Shown here piece by piece: positions 27,602 through 37,897 of a DNA stretch of 64,000 nt (position 1 is the stretch's first letter; every line of letters starts with the position of its first letter). The position numbers and the translations under genes were made by a program. The notes under the pieces are model-generated. The model ran no database searches and was not told the DNA's origin. It saw only the letters and a program-made list of their open reading frames with translations. Source of the stretch: Pseudomaricurvus sp. HS19 (GTDB taxonomy: Bacteria > Pseudomonadota > Gammaproteobacteria > Pseudomonadales > Cellvibrionaceae); NCBI RefSeq assembly GCF_009857815.1, contig NZ_WVVW01000002.1:310001-374000 (forward strand), written 5' to 3'.

Positions 27602-28814
27602 CAAGCAGCTCGCGCGTCACGCGCTGGCCCTGCTCTGCTGTCTGCTGAGTCCGCAGCTGCTGGCGGAGTCCGGCCCCCAATGGCATGGCTACCTGAGCCA
27701 GGGGGTTATCAAGACTTCAGACAACAGCTTTTTTGGCGACAGTGAGAATTACAGCTGGGAATTCAGCAGCGCCGCCCTGGGCCTCAACTGGCGCCTGCAC
27801 CCGAGGCTGACGGTCTCCGGGCAGGCACTCTACCGCCGCGCCGGCAAGACCTCCCCGGATGGCATCTATACCGACTACGCTTTCGCCGACCTGAATCTGT
27901 TCGAGAGCATGGACACACAGTGGGGACTGCGCGCCGGACGGGTGAAAAACCCCTATGGACTCTACAGCGAAACCCGCGATATCGCCGCCTACCGGCCTTC
28001 CATCCTGCTGGCGGAGTCCATCTATATGGATCCATTCAGGGATGTTTTCCACAGCTCCGACTCTGTCTCCCTCTACGGACACTGGTACCTCGGCGATCAC
28101 CTGCTGCAGCTGGACCTGCTGACTGGCAAACCGATCATTACGGAAGAGGCGGAAAACGAGTTCTTTATCCCCGCCTATCTCAAAGGTGAGCTGGTCAACG
28201 AAGAGATCACCATCGCCCGCATCACCACCGAATCCTTCGGTTCACGGCTGAAACTCGGCTACACCTACACCGAAATCTATACCGAGTTCGATCCGGATCC
28301 CGGCATGCGCCAGGTCACTGTCGGCCCCGGCGTGACCCAGCTGGTGCCGCTGAACGGTTACCCCGGCCACACCACCACCTATATTCACCTGTTTTCACTG
28401 GACGCCAATCTGGAGCGCTGGCAGTTCACCACCGAGTTCCAGAACCTGACCTACGATCGCTACGACTCCTCACCCCGGGGCCGTAATGACCAGCCCACCC
28501 GCAGCCTCTACGGCGCCATTGCCTATCGTTGGCCCAATGGGGTACGCGTCTACGCCCGGCGGGACATCTTCTACGCCGACAAGGACGACAAGGACGGCAG
28601 TCAGTTCGCTGCGGCCACCGGGCGACCAGCGCACAACCGCTACGCCTATGACTCCACCTTCGGCATCTCCTACAGCCCCAACAAGAACTGGCACCTGGCA
28701 CTGGAGCTGCACGAGGTGACTGGCACCGCCTGGCTCTCCTGGAACGAGAACTGGTTGCCGGATGCTGAAGAGGAGTGGTCCATGGTTGCCGCCCAGATCC
28801 ACTATCAGTTCTGA
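27567..28814 (+). CDS. Porin-like outer membrane beta-barrel protein
   Basis: 415 residues. A signal peptide (about residues 1-33, ending LLSPQLLA) is followed by alternating amphipathic strands rich in aromatic residues. The protein ends in Phe (AAQIHYQF), the signature for outer-membrane insertion. Strands such as WHGYLSQGVIKTSDNSFFG and TQWGLRAGRVKNPYGLYSETRD resemble the phosphate-selective/DcaP-type trimeric porin group. I cannot name a substrate. It overlaps the upstream binding-protein gene by 35 bases and is followed ten bases later by the GGDEF-EAL gene, so the three form one operon. Confidence 0.75.
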   Translation: MSLLLLSILRPSKQLARHALALLCCLLSPQLLAESGPQWHGYLSQGVIKTSDNSFFGDSENYSWEFSSAALGLNWRLHPRLTVSGQALYRRAGKTSPDGIYTDYAFADLNLFESMDTQWGLRAGRVKNPYGLYSETRDIAAYRPSILLAESIYMDPFRDVFHSSDSVSLYGHWYLGDHLLQLDLLTGKPIITEEAENEFFIPAYLKGELVNEEITIARITTESFGSRLKLGYTYTEIYTEFDPDPGMRQVTVGPGVTQLVPLNGYPGHTTTYIHLFSLDANLERWQFTTEFQNLTYDRYDSSPRGRNDQPTRSLYGAIAYRWPNGVRVYARRDIFYADKDDKDGSQFAAATGRPAHNRYAYDSTFGISYSPNKNWHLALELHEVTGTAWLSWNENWLPDAEEEWSMVAAQIHYQF

Positions 28815-28824
28815 GGCGACGGCC

Positions 28825-31260
28825 ATGTTTGTCAGTCTGAAATGGAAAGCGGTTGGCCTGATTGCGGCCATTCTGATCGGGCTCTGCAGTCTGCTGCTGT
28901 TTCTCAACCACCGGCAGATGCAGAGCCTGGCACAGCAGCAACAGCAACAGAACTTTGCCTCCATCAACAGAGAGCTGGAGGGACTGCTGATTCAGTCCTA
29001 CCACCATTACCTGCAACTGATCGACCTGATGCCGGCACTGGGCAGCAGCGAACCACAGCTCTCGCTGCAACAATTGCTGCTCGCCAACTGGCCCACCCTG
29101 CAACTGAACTGGGGCATTGAGGACGCGGCAATTTATGACCACAGTGGCAAAGTGCTCTGGCAGACCAGCAAGGTTCAGGCACAGCTGCCTGAAAACTCTG
29201 ACATCACTCCCACGCCCCACTGGGGCATCGTCTGTGAACGCTCCTGTCGTCAGGTCATCGTTGCCCCCATTCTGACCGCCGACAAACAGCCGCAGTATCT
29301 GCAGCTGGAGATCAGCATGGCAGACATGCTGATCGACTTCGCCCGCATATCCGGCACTCACATCGGTATCATGCTGCCGAGCACCAGCAACAACGGCTCC
29401 GCGGTGGAGCATCTGTCGGGATGGCAACAGGATCTCAAGATCATGACATCACCCGGCAGCGCCATTCCCATTCTGCAAACCCTGACGGAGCAGGTGGGCT
29501 TGCGCAGCGCTCTCAATCAGAGCAACAGTGTTGCTTTCCAGGGACGCACCTACGATGTCGACCTTGTCTCCATTGAAGCCAGCCGCCGCCCCGGCTATTT
29601 CGTGATCATCGCCGACACCTCTTCCAGCGCTGCCATTATGCGGGCCTCCAGCTCCTCGCACATGGTGGCAGCGGTCGCCGGGATCCTGCTCTCCTGCCTG
29701 CTGTTACTGCTGCTGATCTGGCAACCCATCCAACGCCTGAAACGGCTGGCAGAGATAGTACCGATGCTCACCAGCGGCAACTTCCGCACTGCCCTGGAGC
29801 GTCTGCAACAGAACCGGGCCAATCACTGGTTCAGCGATGAAATCGACCAACTCAACAGCATTGAGGAAAACGTGTGTGAGCAGCTGACCGCCATGAGCGA
29901 CGAGCTGATCCAGCGCAGCAACCGGCTCCACACCCTCGCCACCTTTGACACACTGACCCAGCTCAATAACCGCCCGGTACTGATCGAGCAGATCAACGCC
30001 GCGCTGAAGATCAGTGCGGCGGACAATGCCTTCTTTTCGCTCCTCTATATCGACCTCGATAACTTCAAGCGCATCAACGACTCCCTGGGCCATTCCGCCG
30101 GCGATGAGCTGCTCAAGGTGGTGTCAGAGCGACTGCGCTCATGCGTGCGCACCACCGACACCATCGCCCGGCTTGGCGGCGATGAGTTCTGCATCATTCT
30201 CTCCTCCATGACCCACCCGCAGGATCACTTCGGTGTGGCGCAGAATATACTGCGAGCCCTCAGTACCCCGATCAAGCTGGGTCACGCCGATGTGATCGTC
30301 TCCGCCAGTATCGGTATTGTCTCGGCACCCGCTGACGGCAGCAGCAGCGAGGAGTTGCTGCGCAACGCCGAACTCGCCATGTACAAGGCCAAGGCCCGGG
30401 GTCGCAACACCTACCTGCACTTCGAGTCCTACATGACCGAAGAAGCGGTACACCGGGTAGCGTTTGAATCCGAGCTGCGCCGCGCCATTCGCAACCGGGA
30501 ATTTATCCTCCACTACCAACCACAGATCGAACTGGAAAACGGCCGCGTGTTTGGCTTTGAAGCACTGATACGCTGGCAACACCCGGAGCGCGGGCTGCTC
30601 TACCCGGATATGTTTATCAGCGTACTGGAAGAGACCGGACTGATTGTGCCACTGGGTAGCTGGGTCATCGACGAGGTGTGCCGGCAGGTCGCCCTCTGGC
30701 GCAGTCTCGGCCAACAGGTGACCTGCACAGCCATCAACCTCTCTCCCAGCCAGCTGCAGGATACCGATCTGGTGGCGCAGGTATCTGCCTCATTGGAGCG
30801 TCACCGGGTCCAGCCTCACAGTCTGGAGCTGGAAGTGACCGAGACGATGCTGATGACAGATGTGGAACTGACCCGCAAACAGCTCAGCAGCCTGCAGGCG
30901 CTGGGGGTCTCTGTCGCCATTGACGACTTTGGAACCGGCCACTCCTCACTCAGTTACCTGAAATCACTGCCGGTCAACGTGCTGAAAATTGATCGCTCGT
31001 TTATCCAGGACATCACCAGTGACAACGACGACCGTGAAATCGTCAGCGCCATTATCGCCATGGCTCACAAGCTGGGCCTGAAGGTGGTGGCAGAAGGGGT
31101 GGAGACCCTGGCGCACCAGAATATTCTGGCTCACAACGCCTGCGACTTCGGCCAGGGCTTCCTCTACTCCAAACCGGTGGATGCCGAAGCCGCCCTGGAG
31201 TTACTGCAGAAGGGTTGCCTGCCGGCGCCTGTGGCCGGGGTAAAGAGACAACCCAATTAG
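28825..31260 (+). CDS. Membrane sensor diguanylate cyclase / phosphodiesterase (GGDEF-EAL)
   Basis: 811 residues from ATG 28825. A first membrane helix (residues 8-24) and a second one (about residues 277-298, VAAVAGILLSCLLLLLLIW) flank a periplasmic sensor region of about 250 residues. A HAMP-like linker and coiled coil lead to a GGDEF domain with intact GGDEF (451-455). An EAL domain follows with EAL at 579-581 and the catalytic motifs ETMLM, IDDFGTGHSSL, LKIDRSFI, AEGVE and QGFLYSKP. Both cyclic-di-GMP synthesis and breakdown are therefore possible. It would report a periplasmic signal, perhaps via the upstream binding protein. Confidence 0.9.
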   Translation: MFVSLKWKAVGLIAAILIGLCSLLLFLNHRQMQSLAQQQQQQNFASINRELEGLLIQSYHHYLQLIDLMPALGSSEPQLSLQQLLLANWPTLQLNWGIEDAAIYDHSGKVLWQTSKVQAQLPENSDITPTPHWGIVCERSCRQVIVAPILTADKQPQYLQLEISMADMLIDFARISGTHIGIMLPSTSNNGSAVEHLSGWQQDLKIMTSPGSAIPILQTLTEQVGLRSALNQSNSVAFQGRTYDVDLVSIEASRRPGYFVIIADTSSSAAIMRASSSSHMVAAVAGILLSCLLLLLLIWQPIQRLKRLAEIVPMLTSGNFRTALERLQQNRANHWFSDEIDQLNSIEENVCEQLTAMSDELIQRSNRLHTLATFDTLTQLNNRPVLIEQINAALKISAADNAFFSLLYIDLDNFKRINDSLGHSAGDELLKVVSERLRSCVRTTDTIARLGGDEFCIILSSMTHPQDHFGVAQNILRALSTPIKLGHADVIVSASIGIVSAPADGSSSEELLRNAELAMYKAKARGRNTYLHFESYMTEEAVHRVAFESELRRAIRNREFILHYQPQIELENGRVFGFEALIRWQHPERGLLYPDMFISVLEETGLIVPLGSWVIDEVCRQVALWRSLGQQVTCTAINLSPSQLQDTDLVAQVSASLERHRVQPHSLELEVTETMLMTDVELTRKQLSSLQALGVSVAIDDFGTGHSSLSYLKSLPVNVLKIDRSFIQDITSDNDDREIVSAIIAMAHKLGLKVVAEGVETLAHQNILAHNACDFGQGFLYSKPVDAEAALELLQKGCLPAPVAGVKRQPN

Positions 31261-31276
31261 TGTGAACCGGCGCGGT

Positions 31277-33127
31277 CTACTGGCCGCGCAGGAACAGCTT
31301 GTCCAGCTCGGTCATGCTCATCAGGGTCCAGGTGGGACGGCCGTGATTGCACTGGCCGCTGCGCTCGGTGGCCTCCATATCCCGCAACAGTGCGTTCATC
31401 TCCGCAATCGACAGCCGCCGGTTGGCACGCACCGACCCGTGACAGGCCATGGTCGCCAGAATGGTGTTCATATGCTCCTGCAAGCGACGGGTACTGCCAT
31501 GCTGCAGGAGATCGGCGAGCACGTCCCGCACCAGCTGCTCCACATTGGCGCGATTCAACAGCACCGGAATCTGGCGAATGATCAGGCTCTCCGGCCCCGC
31601 CCGTTGCAGGTCGAAACCGAGCTGCTGGAACAGGGCGCGATTCTCCTCGGCGTAATCCGCCTCTTTCTGGCTCACCGCCATGGTCTCCGGCACCAGCAGT
31701 GGCTGGGTTTGCAGTTGCTGGCTGTCGGTGGCCTGCTTGAGGCGCTCATAGGTGATGCGCTCGTGGGCCGCATGCATATCCACCAGAATCAGGCCCTGGG
31801 CATTTTCCGCCAGGATATAAATGCCTTTCAGCTGGGCGATGGCGTAACCCAGCGGCGGAATCTCCTCGTTCTCCTGCGGCAAGCCCATGGGTGCTGCCGC
31901 CACCGCAGGCTCGGCCACACTGTAGAGCGAGCGATAACCATCCATTGACGGCGCCGCCACACTGCCGCCGCCATAGCCGGTGCCCATGGGACGACTGGCG
32001 CCCTGGGGCTGGAAGCGCATCGCCTCCTGTCCCTGAAATTCGCCGGCGCTGGCCCCGCCGCTGACCCCGGCCTGTGGCTGTGACAGCACCGCTGATGGCT
32101 CACTGCCCGATAGCCGGTCCTGTGGCCGTACATCCGCCAGTGCCTGGTGCAGGCTGCGGAACAGGAAGTCGTGCACCATGCGACTGTCGCGAAAGCGCAC
32201 CTCGTGCTTGGTGGGGTGGACGTTGACGTCGACGCTGGCGGGATCCAGTTCCAGGTAGAGCACAAAGGCCGGGTGACGGCCGTGAAACAACACATCCTGA
32301 TAGGCCTGGCGCACCGCGTGGCTCACCAGCTTGTCGCGAATGGCGCGACCATTGACGAAGAAGTGCTGCAGGTCTGCCTGGCTGCGGGAGAAGGCTGGCA
32401 GAGCCACCCACCCCCAAAGGCGTAAGCCGGAGCGTTCGATATCCAGATGCAGGGCGTTTTCCATAAAGCTGGGGCCGCACACCTGTGCCACCCGCCGCTC
32501 CTGCTCCGCCTGTGACTGAGCCGCACGCCAGTTGTGAATGGCGCGGCCGTTGTGGCGCAGGTTAAAGGTGACATCAAAGCGCGACAGCGCCAGCCGCCGC
32601 ACCACCTCTTCAATGCGGTTGTACTCGGTCTTTTCCGTGCGCAGGAATTTGCGCCGCGCCGGGGTATTAAAGAACAGGTCCCGCACTTCCACCGTAGTGC
32701 CTTTGGGGTGCGCCGCCGGCATCAGCTCCGCCTCCATATCCCGTCCTTCGGTACGGGCGCACCAGCCATTGCTGCTCTCTTCGGTATTACTGGTCAGCGT
32801 CAGCCGCGACACCGAGCTGATACTGGCCAATGCCTCGCCGCGGAAACCGAGGGTGCCCACCGCTTCCAGGTCGTCGAGATGATAGATCTTGCTGGTGGCG
32901 TGGCGGCTCAGCGCCAGCGGCAGGTCATCCTTGTCGATCCCGCCGCCGTTATCCCGCACCCTCATCAGTTTGGTGCCACCTTGCTCCACCTCCACATCCA
33001 GGCGGGTGGCGCCCGCATCCAGACTGTTCTCCAGCACCTCCTTGATTACCGACGCCGGGCGCTCCACCACCTCACCCGCAGCGATCTGGTTGGCCAAACG
33101 GGGGCTGAGCAACTGAATTTTTGCCAT
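31277..33127 (-). CDS. mutL: DNA mismatch repair protein MutL, endonuclease type
   Basis: 616 residues from ATG 33127, chosen because GGAAAG lies upstream; an ATG at 33139 would add four residues. The GHKL ATPase half is complete ([44 protein letters not shown]). The C-terminal half carries [12 protein letters not shown] (Asp450), [12 protein letters not shown] and CNHGRPT, the motif set of MutL proteins that nick DNA themselves in species without MutH. A Gly/Ala/Gln-rich linker joins the halves. It follows amiB on the same strand, but the usual downstream gene miaA is displaced. Confidence 0.95.
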   Translation of the reverse strand: MAKIQLLSPRLANQIAAGEVVERPASVIKEVLENSLDAGATRLDVEVEQGGTKLMRVRDNGGGIDKDDLPLALSRHATSKIYHLDDLEAVGTLGFRGEALASISSVSRLTLTSNTEESSNGWCARTEGRDMEAELMPAAHPKGTTVEVRDLFFNTPARRKFLRTEKTEYNRIEEVVRRLALSRFDVTFNLRHNGRAIHNWRAAQSQAEQERRVAQVCGPSFMENALHLDIERSGLRLWGWVALPAFSRSQADLQHFFVNGRAIRDKLVSHAVRQAYQDVLFHGRHPAFVLYLELDPASVDVNVHPTKHEVRFRDSRMVHDFLFRSLHQALADVRPQDRLSGSEPSAVLSQPQAGVSGGASAGEFQGQEAMRFQPQGASRPMGTGYGGGSVAAPSMDGYRSLYSVAEPAVAAAPMGLPQENEEIPPLGYAIAQLKGIYILAENAQGLILVDMHAAHERITYERLKQATDSQQLQTQPLLVPETMAVSQKEADYAEENRALFQQLGFDLQRAGPESLIIRQIPVLLNRANVEQLVRDVLADLLQHGSTRRLQEHMNTILATMACHGSVRANRRLSIAEMNALLRDMEATERSGQCNHGRPTWTLMSMTELDKLFLRGQ

Positions 33128-33207
33128 CAATCTTTCCATTAAACGGTTGGGTCTGGTTCAGAGGCGCGGCGCAGTGGTGGCATCAGGAGGCCGGCACCGC
33201 GGCGGTG

Positions 33208-34569
33208 TCAGGAGGCCGGAATCTTCAATTTCTGGCCGACACGAATCACACTGTTGTTCATTCGATTGGCCTTCTGGATATCAGCCACACTGACATCGTA
33301 ACGGCGGGCGATGCCACTGAGAGTATCCCCCGGGGTAATGACGTGCTCCAGGCCACCTGCGACTTTCGCCCCACCGTTTTTGCGGGAGGCGATATAGGTA
33401 CCGGCGGGAGGCAACGCCTCAAAGTGCTGGCGGATGCCGGTGAAAATGGATTTCGCCATCTGCTTGCGGTAGTAACTGCTGTTGAGCTTTTTGGCTTCAT
33501 CCGGGTTGGAGATAAACCCGGTTTCCACCAGGATACTGGGCACATCCGGTGACTTCAGCACCGCGAAGCCCGCCTGCTCCACGTTGTTTTTGTGCAGTTT
33601 AGCCACCGAATCCATGGATTTCAGTACCCGGTCGCCGGCCAGCAGACTGTGCTCCAGCTGCTTGTTCATGGAGAGCTCCACCAGCACGCCGCGCAGCATT
33701 TCATCCTTGTCATCCAGGCTCAGGCTGCCGGCACCCCCGATAAGGTCAGCCTCGTTTTCGCTCTGGGCCAGGAAACGTGCCGTCTCCGAGGTGGCGCCGC
33801 GCAGCGACAGCGCGAATACAGACGCGCCGCGGGCCTTGGTATTGGTAAACGCATCGGCGTGAACCGACACAAACAGGTCAGCGCGTTTCTCGCGGGCGGC
33901 ATCGCGCCGTTTGCTGAGGGGAATATAGTAGTCGCCGGTGCGCACCAGTTCGGCCCGGTAACCCTTTTCGGCGTTGATCATGGCGGCCAGCTCTTTACTG
34001 ATGGCCAGCACCACGTCTTTCTCCCGCAGCCGGCTGCCGCCGATCTTTGGCCCCAGCGCGCCCGGGTCCTCACCGCCGTGGCCGGCGTCAATGGCAATCA
34101 CAATATCCCGCGTACCGCTCTGCTGTTGTACCGCCTGTTGCACGGTTTTTTCCACTTCCGCGGCCCGATCGAAGAGGTCGACCACCAGACGGTCACTCTT
34201 GTCAGCGTGCTTGCGCAGGAAAAAGCTTTTCGGCCGGATGGCGCCACTGAGATCCAGCACCACGCGGAGGTCCCTGCCGTTGCGCACCGCCGAGCGCACG
34301 CTGCGGATGGGCGTGCCTTCCAGTTCCAGTTGCGACAGGGAGGTATTGAGGCTGGCCTGTTTGAGATCGATCACCAGACGATCGGGATTGCTGAGGGGAA
34401 ACAGCTTGTGCTCCACCTCGCCGCTGAGGTCAAACACCAGGCGGGTACTGTCCGGTGCACGCCACAGGCGCACACTGTCCACCACCGCGTCGGCCAGCGA
34501 CAGAGGCGCGGCCAGCAACAGCCACAGGCTGGCTGCCATCGCGATTATTGCCTGTCCCCGCTGCAACAT
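33208..34569 (-). CDS. amiB: N-acetylmuramoyl-L-alanine amidase (AmiB/AmiC type)
   Basis: 453 residues from ATG 34569, where a clear signal peptide begins (MLQRGQAIIAMAASLWLLLAAP, cleavage after SLA). An AMIN domain (residues about 30-130) targets it to the septum. The zinc amidase domain follows (VIAIDAGHGGEDPGALG with zinc-ligand His, SVHADAF, and a late ILVETGFISN with catalytic Glu). One LysM repeat at the C terminus (VITPGDTLSGIARRYDVSVADIQKAN) binds glycan. It cleaves the peptide stem from murein during daughter-cell separation. It lies between tsaE and mutL as in E. coli. Confidence 0.95.
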   Translation of the reverse strand: MLQRGQAIIAMAASLWLLLAAPLSLADAVVDSVRLWRAPDSTRLVFDLSGEVEHKLFPLSNPDRLVIDLKQASLNTSLSQLELEGTPIRSVRSAVRNGRDLRVVLDLSGAIRPKSFFLRKHADKSDRLVVDLFDRAAEVEKTVQQAVQQQSGTRDIVIAIDAGHGGEDPGALGPKIGGSRLREKDVVLAISKELAAMINAEKGYRAELVRTGDYYIPLSKRRDAAREKRADLFVSVHADAFTNTKARGASVFALSLRGATSETARFLAQSENEADLIGGAGSLSLDDKDEMLRGVLVELSMNKQLEHSLLAGDRVLKSMDSVAKLHKNNVEQAGFAVLKSPDVPSILVETGFISNPDEAKKLNSSYYRKQMAKSIFTGIRQHFEALPPAGTYIASRKNGGAKVAGGLEHVITPGDTLSGIARRYDVSVADIQKANRMNNSVIRVGQKLKIPAS

Positions 34570-34592
34570 AATGTTCAGGCGCACTCTCGTAG

Positions 34593-35096
34593 TCAGTGGT
34601 TGGCAGGCACAGTGCCTGTGTGTAGCTGGTGCAAACGGGCCAGCGCTGCCCGGCCTGCGTCGCTGCCGGCCTGCAGCTGCAGCTGCCGTCCCGGTGCCGC
34701 TGTGGTCAGGGTCAGCTGCAAGTCCGGCGCCGGTAACACACCGGCTCCCCGCGACGGCCACTCCACCAGGCAGACCGAATCAGGGGTGAAGTAGTCGCGA
34801 ATGCCCATGTACTCCAGCTCTTCCGCATCTCCCAGACGATAGAGGTCGAAGTGGTAGAGGGTCAAGCCCGTCAGCTCATAAGGCTCCACCAGGGTATAGG
34901 TGGGGGACTTAACTGCGCCTGAATGACCAAAGGCGGAGAGGATACCGCGGCTGGTGGTGGTCTTGCCGGCGCCGAGGTCACCCTGCAGATAGATCACCAT
35001 GCCACCCCGCAGGCACTCCCCCAGCTGGCGACCGGCAGCCACGGTCGCCGCCTCGTCCGCCAGATACAGCTCCAGACAATCCGGCCCGTCGCTCAT
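34593..35096 (-). CDS. tsaE: tRNA threonylcarbamoyladenosine synthesis ATPase TsaE
   Basis: 167 residues from ATG 35096. Walker A is [23 protein letters not shown] (switch I-like Thr), HFDLYRL and the late [10 protein letters not shown] with the conserved Glu-Trp are all present. TsaE works with TsaB and TsaD to make t6A37 on ANN-reading tRNAs. The start overlaps the nnr stop by one base (TGATG), showing translational coupling. The C-terminal 25 residues are Ala/Leu/Gln-rich and longer than in E. coli. Confidence 0.94.
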   Translation of the reverse strand: MSDGPDCLELYLADEAATVAAGRQLGECLRGGMVIYLQGDLGAGKTTTSRGILSAFGHSGAVKSPTYTLVEPYELTGLTLYHFDLYRLGDAEELEYMGIRDYFTPDSVCLVEWPSRGAGVLPAPDLQLTLTTAAPGRQLQLQAGSDAGRAALARLHQLHTGTVPANH

Positions 35097-36634
35097 CAAA
35101 GCATCTCGCTGTTGAGCAGGTGGCGCAGGTAGGGCATCAGGTCCGCCGCCAACAGGCCTCGCTGGCCCTCTTCCGCCACGGCCAGGTCCGCCGCCGTGCC
35201 GTGCAGGCACACCGCCAGCTTGGTGGCGGTGCAGGGCTCCAGCCCCTGCGCCAGCAAACCGCCGATGACACCACTGAGCACATCGCCCATACCACCGGAT
35301 GCCATACCCGGGTTACCCACATTGGCGACGCTGAGACTGCCGTCCGGCGCGCAGATGATAGTACCGGCGCCTTTCAGCAAAACCGTACCGCCGAAAGTCT
35401 CCTGCAACTGGCGGGCAGCGGCAAAGCGATCCTGTTGCACCGCTTCCGTAGTGGTGTGCAACAGACGTGCGGCTTCACCGGGGTGCGGTGTGAGAATCCA
35501 GTTGTCGCGACGCTGTTGCGGCAGCACCCGCCCCTCGGCCAGCAGGTTGAGGCCATCGGCATCCAGCACCACCGGCAGGCCGCTGGCCGCCGCCTGCTGC
35601 AGCATCTGCTCGGACCAGCTGGACTGACCCAGTCCCGGCCCCAGCACCAACACGGTCGCGCGCGCCAATTGCGCCGCCAGTTCCTGGCCGGAGCTCACCC
35701 CCAGCACCATTAATTCCGGACGCCGCGCCACAATGGCCGGCACATACTCGGGACGGGTAGCCACACTGGTGAGCCCCGCGCCCATGCGCGCCGCCGCCTC
35801 GCCGGCCATGGCCGCCGCACCGCCAAAACCGGTATCGCCGCCCACCACCATGACGTGACCAAAGTTACCCTTGTGGGCATCGCCGTCACGCTGCGGCAGA
35901 CACTGCAACAACTGCGGCAGTGACAGTCGCTCGGCGCTGGCGCTCTGGCTCTCCAGCACCGCCGCCGGCACACCCAGGTCGGCGTAATAGAGTTTGCCGG
36001 TAAGCGCCGGTCCACGACCGGTGAGCAGGCCACGCTTAACACCGATAAAGGTGACGGTCACCTGCGCATGCACCGCCGCCCCCAACTGGCGGCCACTGTC
36101 GGGACAGAGGCCGGACGGCAGGTCCAGCGACAGCACCGGCAGGCCACAGGTTGTCACCCGCTCAATGGCGGTGACGTACTCCGGTCGCATATCACCACGG
36201 GAGCCCGTGCCCAGCAACGCATCCACTACCACCCCGTGGGGACACACCATCTCCTCCAGCGGCAGCATGATGACGCCCTCGCGGCGCGCATACTCGTAGG
36301 CCAGTTTGGCGTCGCCGGTCAGCTTCTCCGGATCCGACACCCAGGCCACGGTTACCGGGATGCGCCGTTGCGACGCCAGCGCCGCCACCACATAGCCATC
36401 GCCGGCGTTATTGCCGGCACCGCAGAGAACAGTAATCTCATCCGGGTCAGGCCAGTGGGTCAGAAGCGCATCAAAGGCCGCCCGACCTGCCCGCTTCATC
36501 AGGTGAATACCGGCAATGCCATGCTCGTCGATGGCACAGCGATCCATGGCGCGTACCTGTTCGGCCAGGAACAGGTCAGCGGGCAGGCAATCGCTGTAGG
36601 GCAGGGAGTGATCCGCGGGCAAGATGTTGGACAT
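35096..36634 (-). CDS. nnr: Bifunctional NAD(P)H-hydrate epimerase / dehydratase
   Basis: 512 residues from ATG 36634. The N-terminal YjeF epimerase domain ([24 protein letters not shown]) is joined to the C-terminal ribokinase-like ADP-dependent dehydratase ([78 protein letters not shown]). The pair repairs hydrated NADH and NADPH. It heads the tsaE-amiB-mutL series and is divergent from queG. Confidence 0.95.
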   Translation of the reverse strand: MSNILPADHSLPYSDCLPADLFLAEQVRAMDRCAIDEHGIAGIHLMKRAGRAAFDALLTHWPDPDEITVLCGAGNNAGDGYVVAALASQRRIPVTVAWVSDPEKLTGDAKLAYEYARREGVIMLPLEEMVCPHGVVVDALLGTGSRGDMRPEYVTAIERVTTCGLPVLSLDLPSGLCPDSGRQLGAAVHAQVTVTFIGVKRGLLTGRGPALTGKLYYADLGVPAAVLESQSASAERLSLPQLLQCLPQRDGDAHKGNFGHVMVVGGDTGFGGAAAMAGEAAARMGAGLTSVATRPEYVPAIVARRPELMVLGVSSGQELAAQLARATVLVLGPGLGQSSWSEQMLQQAAASGLPVVLDADGLNLLAEGRVLPQQRRDNWILTPHPGEAARLLHTTTEAVQQDRFAAARQLQETFGGTVLLKGAGTIICAPDGSLSVANVGNPGMASGGMGDVLSGVIGGLLAQGLEPCTATKLAVCLHGTAADLAVAEEGQRGLLAADLMPYLRHLLNSEML

Positions 36635-36668
36635 GAGGGTTTCCCGAGTGTTGTCGTTCTGTGGGACA

Positions 36669-36676
36669 ATTATACA
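36669..36676. promoter_or_regulatory. Possible overlapping divergent -10 boxes for nnr and queG
   Basis: The sequence ACAATTATACACAG holds TATAAT on the minus strand (36674-36669) toward nnr and TATACA on the plus strand (36671-36676) toward queG. The -35 matches at the right spacing are poor, so this is only a candidate. Confidence 0.3.
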
Positions 36677-36702
36677 CAGATCCCCCTGCCAGACCTGCCC
36701 CC

Positions 36703-37860
36703 ATGACTGCATCAACGTCACAGCCTAACCCCCTGTTGAGCCAAGAGTTTCTGCTGGCCCTGCGCGAGCGGATCTGGGTCTGGGGACGGGAGCTGGGGTT
36801 CCAGCAGCTGGGTATTTGCGACACCGACCTAGCGCTGGACGAAGAACGGCTGCAGGCGTGGCTGGCCAAGGGCTACCAGGGTGATATGCAGTGGCTGGGT
36901 GAACACGGCCATATGCGCAGCCGCCCGCAGGAGTTGCTGCCGGGCACGCAGCGGGTAATCTGCGCACGCATGGATTACCTGCCGGCGGACACCCGGCAGA
37001 TCGAAACATTGAAAGACCCGCACAAGGCCTACCTGTCCCGCTACACCCTCGGCCGCGATTACCACAAACTGATTCGCAAGCGCCTGAGCCAACTGGGCCA
37101 GCAGATTGATGCCGCGGTGCAGCAGGAGCTGATTACCCAGGGCGCGGGCGGGAGTGAACTGATCCAGCGCGCGTTTGTCGACAGCGCGCCGGTGCTGGAA
37201 CGACCGCTGGCCGCCAAGGCCGGGCTGGGCTGGGTGGGGAAACACACCCTGATCATTAATGAGCAGGCGGGCAGCTGGTTTTTCCTCGGCGAGCTCTACA
37301 CCAGCCTGCCGCTGCCAGTGGACGACTCCCTGCAAACCGATCGCTGCGGCGACTGCCAGGCCTGCCTCAAGGTCTGCCCCACCGACGCCTTTCCGCGCCC
37401 CTATGAGCTGGATGCACGGCGCTGCATCTCCTACCTCACCATCGAGAACAAGGGGTCCATTCCGGAGATCTTTCGCGAGCCCATGGGCAACCGGGTGTTC
37501 GGTTGCGACGACTGCCAGGCCATCTGTCCCTGGAACAAGTACGCGCAATTTACCCGGGAAGTGGATTTTACCCCGCGGCACCAACTGGACCGCGCCGACC
37601 TGATTACCCTGTTTAACTGGAGCGAGGCAGAGTTCCTGCGCAACACCGAAGGCTCCGCCATTCGTCGCGTCGGCTACGAGGGCTGGCTGCGCAACCTGGC
37701 GGTGGGGCTGGGCAATGCTCCCACCAGCGACGCGGTTGTCACAGCGCTGCAACAAAAGCAGGACTATCCTTCGGCGCTGGTGCAGGAGCATGTATCATGG
37801 GCCCTGCAGCAACACGCCAACCCGGCGCGCCGGCGGCGGCGCAAATTGCGCCGCGACTGA
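36703..37860 (+). CDS. queG: Epoxyqueuosine reductase
   Basis: 385 residues from ATG 36703. It carries two 4Fe-4S binding motifs, CGDCQACLKVCPTDAF and CDDCQAICPWNKYAQF, and the cobalamin-dependent QueG core (DYHKLIRKRLSQL, RAFVDSAPVLERPLAAKAGLGWVGKHTLIIN). It reduces epoxyqueuosine to queuosine at tRNA position 34. The C terminus is very basic (RRRRRKLRRD). It is divergent from nnr, as yjeS is in E. coli, and is followed 37 bases later by a methyltransferase gene. Confidence 0.95.
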   Translation: MTASTSQPNPLLSQEFLLALRERIWVWGRELGFQQLGICDTDLALDEERLQAWLAKGYQGDMQWLGEHGHMRSRPQELLPGTQRVICARMDYLPADTRQIETLKDPHKAYLSRYTLGRDYHKLIRKRLSQLGQQIDAAVQQELITQGAGGSELIQRAFVDSAPVLERPLAAKAGLGWVGKHTLIINEQAGSWFFLGELYTSLPLPVDDSLQTDRCGDCQACLKVCPTDAFPRPYELDARRCISYLTIENKGSIPEIFREPMGNRVFGCDDCQAICPWNKYAQFTREVDFTPRHQLDRADLITLFNWSEAEFLRNTEGSAIRRVGYEGWLRNLAVGLGNAPTSDAVVTALQQKQDYPSALVQEHVSWALQQHANPARRRRRKLRRD

Positions 37861-37897
37861 CACCGCGCCACCACGCACCTGCCACCCAAGGAACAAC

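Noticed and set aside
36635-36721. A 29-residue N-terminal extension of Nnr
   Set aside because: It would cover the divergent promoter region; the ATG at 36634 gives the usual start of the family.
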